Below, in pieces: positions 58,035 to 64,000 of a DNA stretch of 64,000 nt. The translations under genes were made by a program, and so were the position numbers. How positions within the stretch are numbered: the stretch's first letter is position 1; the number at the start of each line of letters is the position of its first letter. The stretch comes from Nautilus pompilius (Eukaryota > Mollusca > Cephalopoda > Nautilida > Nautilidae): contig JACATO010000626.1 in the NCBI GenBank assembly GCA_018389105.1, forward strand, positions 248,001 to 312,000. Reading direction: 5' to 3'. The notes beneath the pieces are model-generated. The model had not been told where the DNA came from, did not search any database, and worked only from the letters and a program-made list of their open reading frames with translations.

Positions 58035-59205
58035 CAACGTTGATGTTATCCTAAATCAGTGAAAAATAAAAAAGTCACAGAGGTATGCAGAGCTCCATTA
58101 TCCATTCAATATTTATGATAGTGCATTAGCTTTTTAAGCTTAGAAAATTAATTTATATGACCCACTCACACAAACTGCATTGAAAAAACAAAAATAACCT
58201 TTTGTCAGTAAAAAGATAAAAATAATTAAGAATAGGAATATAAGTATACTGTAACAATGCAAAACTAGATGATAAAAAAAAGGTTTGTCAGGGGGTGACT
58301 AATCTAAAACCTGAAAAACAATTCCCAGTTTAGAAAGCAAAACCTAAAAAGCTACATAATTTTTTTATCAACTTTAAATTAAATTTGTAATATATATATT
58401 TAAATTGACTGCATTGTTAAAAACTGAAGGCAACATTAAATTCATAGGCAAGGTAGACAACTAACATTAATTTTTCTTTTTAAAAAATATCTGTATATAT
58501 TATTAAAATATTTTAGCCATGATTAAAAGTTTGATAAACATATCATATACTTTAATGCCTTAGCAAACATAAATATGTTCATAGTATACATATTTTTATG
58601 GTATACAACAAAACTCAATTAAAGATCTATCAAAAAGTATGTAAATATTACACATTAAGTATAGTTTAATTTATAAATATGTTTCAGAATGTGACAAAAG
58701 CTGCATTTTGAAAGTAATCTTAAGTGGAGGTGGAACATCTGTCAAAAGGTAACACAGGTGTTTCAAGTTGAGGTTGATGAAGTCAGAAACCTTGCATGGA
58801 GCAAATAAAGCTTTTTATAGGGTAGACAACAAGCTTCACTGGTAATAAAGGTATAACTTTACCTGCAAAAAATACATCACTAAAAATATAGCTTTCTCTT
58901 TGAAAAGTGTGGCATAATGTGACTTTAATGCCTTGGATGCTGCTGACCAGCACTGATTGTATTTCTGATTGTGTGATTTTTATGATATCCGAAGTCCAAA
59001 TAAAACAGCATTTATTGTTAAAGAGGATAATATCGTATATTTAAAAAGCATCAAGTCACCATATTCTAGCACTGAAGATAGAATGTAATATTTTCTGGCT
59101 AACTAAATATACATTTAAAATTTGTTTTAAAACAGTTTCATTTTAACTTTACAACATTCAAGAAATTGCTAAGACTGAATGTATAATTATATTTATTTTG
59201 TTTTT
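58035..59205. other. AT-rich non-coding DNA
   Basis: No coding block, transposon end or RNA gene was recognised. Confidence 0.4.
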
Positions 59206-59209
59206 TGCA

Positions 59210-60290
59210 GCTATATCTTGCATTTCCAGATTTCTAAGTTCTCAAATGTTGAAAAGCTGGTCAGGGAAAGAGATCAGCCAGAAGATCTACCATAGTATTA
59301 TGTTAGTGAAGACAGATAATGATCTAAAGAGTTAACAGCATTGGTCGTGCTGGACATGATCATATGGCAAAGTCTTTTACTACCAAATATGCCAACTTTA
59401 CCAACAAGTTCTTGGTGATCTTCAAATCTTATTGTGAAGAATGTCAGAGAAATCAATGGAGTTAATATGACCAATCTTGTCCAGTGAACTCTCATCAAGA
59501 AACCAGATGGATTTGATTAATATACAGTTCATGTCCTACTCATCTTTCAAATGGATATCTACCAAGATCACCTTATCATTTATGCCATCAGAGCTCTTAC
59601 ATCAAATCAAGCAACTGATATAGCTTTCAAGTTGTCAGAAACTTACTCTGAAAAGTGACTGTTTACTGCTATATCATTCCAGACCCTGCCCACCACTCAG
59701 GGATCAGGCACCTTCTATGTGTTTTGGTATACATTGTCATCCATGTCCAGTCAAGTTGTAATTAAACTTTAGTAAGAGTGTTCGCTGTTCTCTCTGTTCC
59801 TTTTTCAACTGACCAACAAGCCTTCATAACCTGCAGCATCAACCATTTCTGTCAGTTCAACAACTCTACTTACTTTGTAATTTCACATGGAGTCATCATC
59901 TCCAGCTGCACAACCAGGTGTCTCAGCTGTGCCATCAGTCTTATCAGCTTAGCCATAGCTCAACTCTTTGCCACTAACTCTAAGCAACAGCCTTAGCCAA
60001 CCACCTGATATCAGGAGAGAACACAATAGAAGAATTCCCAGGAATTTTATCCATTCCAGTGTGGATCAGGGCACAGGAGTGCAAATTCTGCCCACCAGGT
60101 CCTCAAGCGCACAGACAAGTTTGTGAACTTCTTTGAAGCCATCAGCTTACAGTCCACATGTAGTGGTCAGGGCTTTGTTAAATGTAATTGTAGTAGCTAA
60201 AGAAGTGTAACCCAACAGATGCAAATAATACAAGGCTAAGCTAAGAGGTAATCTAGCCTCAACCATTCAAACACTTAAGATGTAATACCA
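59210..60290 (+). mobile_element. Integrase-type element remnant (Ginger/KRBA2-like)
   Basis: The + strand holds, in order, a stretch like 'GRAGHDHMAKSFTTKYAN' with 'FKSYCEECQRNQ' (59340-59460), the H...H/CxxC zinc-binding region before an integrase core; 'QDHLIIYAIRALTSNQATDIAF' (about 59560-59630), like the start of the core; and near 60140-60210 'SISLQSTCSGQGFVKCNCSS' followed by a cysteine-rich tail, as in KRBA2-like and Ginger-type proteins. The element is broken in many places and no ends were seen. Ginger elements are DNA transposons with a Gypsy-type integrase, but an origin from an LTR retroelement cannot be excluded. Confidence 0.55.
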
Positions 60291-60299
60291 ACCATGTGT

Positions 60300-62833
60300 T
60301 AAATTTGATGTGTGTTCTACAAGATACAGTGTGTGACATTAATTTTTTAATGTTCTGATATTTTTGTATTTTATTGTTATAATCTAGAAAAAAGTAAGTG
60401 TTAAAAATTGATTTTATCTTTATGGATCATAAATGCCACAGACCAAGAATCTATAATAATGCCTATCTATGTGAGACATCCAATGAATCTCCTCAGGAAT
60501 TTCGCATACTTAGTGGTATTATGTTCTTACTGTAACATATGTACTCATTAATATATTAAACAAACCAATAAAATATATAGTAATCCCTTTATTTTGGTAA
60601 GCAGCTATAAAATTTAGAAAAGGTGAAAATTGGTATTCTAAACAATAATAAACACTAGGGAATACACAAAAAAAAAAAACCAACTTTTTTGAAATTTTCA
60701 ACTAAGAGATAACACAGACTATGTATTATAGACCATCCTCTCACAGAACAATCTTCAAACTGCTGTTTATGAAAAATGTTATTTAATATTAATCAATGGT
60801 CATAAATAACTAGTTTTGCAAATATTGTTAATTACTGATGAATTGTATCAATGTTCATAAAGTGATGATGAAGTGTTCGCCGAGAATGGTTTTATATTGT
60901 GAAATGTCGATATAAAATTACTGTTTACGACAAAAAATTTTACAAATTTAACACAACACAGAATTTTAAAGAAATCTTTCAAAAATTCAATTAAATAATT
61001 TTAACTAATTGAATTGCAAATTATACATAAAGACTTTGCTAATTTATGTAATTCGTACATATAAAAATTTAAACCCTGTTAAGCAGTTTGCTTTCTTGAA
61101 AAGAATGAAAAAAAAAACATATTTGGTTCAATTCTTTAAAAAAATATTGAAGCAAATAACGCACATACTAAAGCAGTCCAGATCCACTGACAGTCACTAG
61201 AAATATGTACAAAATTGTTTATCTTAACTCACTTACACAACCGTGAAAAAAGTAGATGTACAGTTTCTTGCTATTTTGATAATTTTCAATAAATTTTAGG
61301 TTGTAACCAGCAGGAACCTAGTTTTGATAAATTATAGGATTATTATACAAACAGCTGTATAGCAAAATAACCATAACATTATAGAGCGTGGAGTATTTTT
61401 TTGTTAAATTTTAACATGGATACCTACTACGCAAAAGGGTAAAGGGAGGCAACAGTAGAAAGATATCAGATCAAAATGAGTTTACATAATAAATAAAATA
61501 AATTCCTGTGTACTAATACTGTGTGTGTGTGTGCCAGTTGATGTAAAAAAATAAAAGAAAAAAGATATGAGTATTGTGTTTTAGTAAGGTCATTAATTTT
61601 AAAGTCTCAGTGAATTTTTTTCTCCACTGACATAACCATTTAAAACCTAACCACAGTTCAGGTAACAACAGCAGGACAACTGGCATATTTGTAAATATAT
61701 GAGAGTATGAAAGTTGAAAAGTTATCTCGTGTCATTCTTCTTATTCCAGCAAGAGGCGGCAGAAAAATCAGCAGTTCTTCACACAGCTTTCTATTTATTG
61801 CTGCTAAGATATTTTTTAAATATTGCTCTCTAAGTCCTACATTAACCATTGACTCTTAAGTGATGAATGAACAAACAAGTAGGAATCTTGGTCGCAGAGA
61901 ATTTAAAACAGGAGCCAAACTGTCGCTATTAGCACGACTGACCAACTCTGCCCACAAACACAATCTTTTGCCCTCGTGTACCTGGTAGGTGTGCTAAACG
62001 TTTGAGAGAAATTTTTGAAAAGGAAGTTGTCATACAAGGGTTTTGAGCGCATGGAAAGCATCTACATTTTAAAATGCTAAGGTATTAATTAGAGTGTTTC
62101 ATTATTAGAAAACACAACAAAACACTTTTATTAATAAGATAATAATTGACTAGAATAAATTACAGGCAGTAGTTGTAAATAATTAGTGCAAAACATCGAA
62201 AAAAAAATCAAACTGTAGCTCATCTAAAACATTGTCCGTTTTTCCTAAACTGTATTGGAAAATATGGATAAAAAACTGATTTAACAAAAATGCAGTGTTA
62301 TATTTTATTATCTAAAACTAACTATGTTTCAAACCATGCATAGCAGTTTTTCGATGACTTCGGAGGGATCAAGTTTAACACGAACTCTATGATTTGTTTA
62401 CACATCTCTGCTGCTTCAAAAGTCTATCCATTACAATATATAAAACATGAAAAATCGTTTCAGCTACTAAATTAGAAACATTACTTCTTTTGCTCAGGAA
62501 ATTTAGTAAACTTTCTAGCAATTGTTGCTCGAATCATCAAGCATATTAGGGTTGATTTTGTGAAAATAAATATATTTTTGAATTTTGTGCATGAAAGCAA
62601 ATTAAATTTTGTAGCCATTAAATTGATAAAGCACAAAATTTTTGTTACACTCGGTGCCCAGCGTAAATCAAAAACACGATGGTTATCACCCTGAACCTTT
62701 CCACCTCTTTTTAGTGAAAAGAAATTCAAAGAATTAATCGAATATCTTCTGCTACATAAATATTGCCTAACAGTTGAGGATTAATTTTATAACTGATAGT
62801 TCAAAAACAATAAACTAAGAAAAAGCAGCATTC

Positions 62834-62835
<2 letters not shown>
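60300..62835. other. AT-rich non-coding DNA with one GC-richer patch
   Basis: A poly-A run lies at 60669-60680 and a TG repeat at 61520-61533. The patch 61640-62060 is GC-richer and on the minus strand opens MVNVGLREQYLKNILAAINRKL from 61849; its upstream side carries TTTAG then an open LPGTRGQKIVFVGRVGQS. It could be a 5' exon region of a host gene, but no family was recognised. 62645-62725 (minus) is noted under findings. Confidence 0.35.

Positions 62836-62868
<33 letters not shown>
62836..62868. repeat. (TAA)11 microsatellite
   Basis: Eleven uninterrupted TAA units, a simple repeat likely to vary in length between individuals. Confidence 0.95.
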
Positions 62869-62869
<1 letters not shown>

Positions 62870-64000
62870 TGTTCCGGTTTTAACTTTTTATCCAATTATA
62901 TTACAGAATAAAAAGTTACCACTGGAAGATATTTTAAAAAGTTGAAACAAAACTGATTCCATTCCTTTCCTAAATATCTTAAAACCATTGATGAGAATTG
63001 CTTCTTATGTAAAAGACACTGAAGTTTGAATTACCAGTATATACAAACTGTTTTCCTCTTATATTAGTGACATGTAACCTCACAGAAAATCAAGATATCT
63101 TCTACCTCCCATCTCCAGTATCTTTTGCTTGTGTGGTTCTATCTGAAATGTGGGGAGAAATTGGTTCATAAAAATGTCTGCTGTTATTTTTTTTTAAATA
63201 AAAGATTAAAAAAATAAATAACATTTGAATATTAAAAAAAAAATACTTGACACAAAATTTAAAAATGAACAAAATAAATACAAATAAATAGCATTCAAAA
63301 CAATTTTCGTATAAAAATCGATAAAATATTGCACTGCCTGTTTGTTTACTTGTTTTGTGGAAAAAAAAAACGATCTCAGAGTAAATATTGTAAAAATCTC
63401 CCCATCGTAAAGATTGAAGATCGCTGTAAGCCTTGAAAATACATCTTAAAAGCAGCACGTTACCTGCTAAGTAATTTTTATAACCACAAAATGTGTAATA
63501 TTTTAATGATTGTGAAATCATTTTGAAAACAAAAATGCTAATAAAGTGAATTTTCTTTCCGAATGCAAACCAGGCATGGGTTAAAATAAGCGTTGGCATT
63601 AAGGTGGATGTTCGCCAAGTTGGATCAGGCTTTTATGCAAATCACAGCTGTAATAAACCAAGGCAGAATCTGAGACTGGCTGGCATAGAAAGTTGTTTAG
63701 CATAGATTTCATTATCCTAAATGTTTGATAATGTAAGAGGAATTACTATTTTACTAGCCAGATGCAGTATCTAGCTGTCATAATATCTACACACAAGGCC
63801 ATCAGACTTATTATTAACTACTTTTCATAAAATTTTTAGGTGGCTATAAATGCATAAGTTATACAAGCATAAAAATTAAATATAATCATGTTATGCAAAA
63901 ACGATTCACAACAAATGTCAATCCCATCATAAACATTAGTGTTTAAATAGCAAGAGAATCTGATATCAATCCACGTTTTACGTGAAAAACATCGATAGTT
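62869..64000. other. AT-rich non-coding DNA to the window edge
   Basis: A 165-codon minus-strand frame at 63102-63599 is rich in F, Y, I and K and looks like chance reading of AT-rich sequence; I see no signal peptide, domain or splice context that would support it. Nothing else is recognised. Confidence 0.45.

Noticed and set aside
63102-63599. Longest late open frame, 165 codons on the minus strand
   Set aside because: It is dominated by F, Y, I, L and K with poly-A/T derived runs, has no motif, and reads as chance in AT-rich DNA.

Overview
The window looks like non-coding and repeat-rich nuclear DNA of an invertebrate animal. It is strongly AT-rich, has no operon-like gene packing, no rRNA or tRNA gene that I can support, and almost every recognisable reading frame is a piece of a eukaryotic DNA transposon. 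The mix of families (ZBED5-like, GTF2IRD2-like and ZMYM1-like hAT elements, Tc1/mariner, pogo, piggyBac and a CACTG-ended element) is common in arthropods, especially chelicerates, but also occurs in molluscs and other animals, so I do not name a species.

Layout. 1-2.4 kb: a GC-richer stretch of unknown nature, then plain AT-rich DNA. 2.4-26.6 kb: a dense transposon graveyard. In order it holds a piggyBac remnant, a complete ZBED5-like hAT element with perfect target-site duplications (4078-7201), a ZMYM1-type hAT remnant, a Tc1-like remnant, a deleted pogo element, a second piggyBac remnant, a fossil Ty3/Gypsy-type integrase fragment, a complete GTF2IRD2-like hAT element (13598-18128) that has itself been split by a second transposon (13897-16268), more hAT debris, a Tc1 element with about 200-bp inverted repeats (20024-21293), two further Tc1-like remnants and a ZMYM1-like hAT remnant. 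26.6-39.2 kb: mostly featureless, with a deleted pogo element, a mariner remnant and a second copy of the Tc1-like family found at 23 kb. 39.2-41.9 kb: two possible host coding exons on the + strand flanking a GC-rich Hsmar1-like mariner. 43.6-44.8 kb: a shortened second copy of the element that split the 13.6-kb hAT. 44.8-64 kb: long AT-rich DNA with one Tc1-like element having TA duplications, a mariner remnant, an integrase-type (Ginger/KRBA2-like) remnant and one possible minus-strand host exon at 55.9 kb.

The most interesting item is the pair of elements at 13897-16268 and 43639-44769. They share terminal sequence CACT[AG][GT][AG]CAACA, a subterminal AGGTG-N7-TCAAATC motif, 3-bp duplications (TAT and TAA) and a protein with N-terminal CxxC pairs followed by D, D-CxxC and E signatures. 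Proteins of this type are widespread in animal databases as uncharacterised. Here one copy sits inside a hAT transposase gene whose reading frame is restored exactly when the insert and one duplication are removed, which fixes the ends of the element to the base. Termini and duplication length fit the Chapaev3 branch of the CMC superfamily; that placement is inference.

No metabolic or regulatory system links these parts. The functional story is one of repeated insertion, internal deletion and decay. Host genes are visible only as short candidate exons, which I could not connect.
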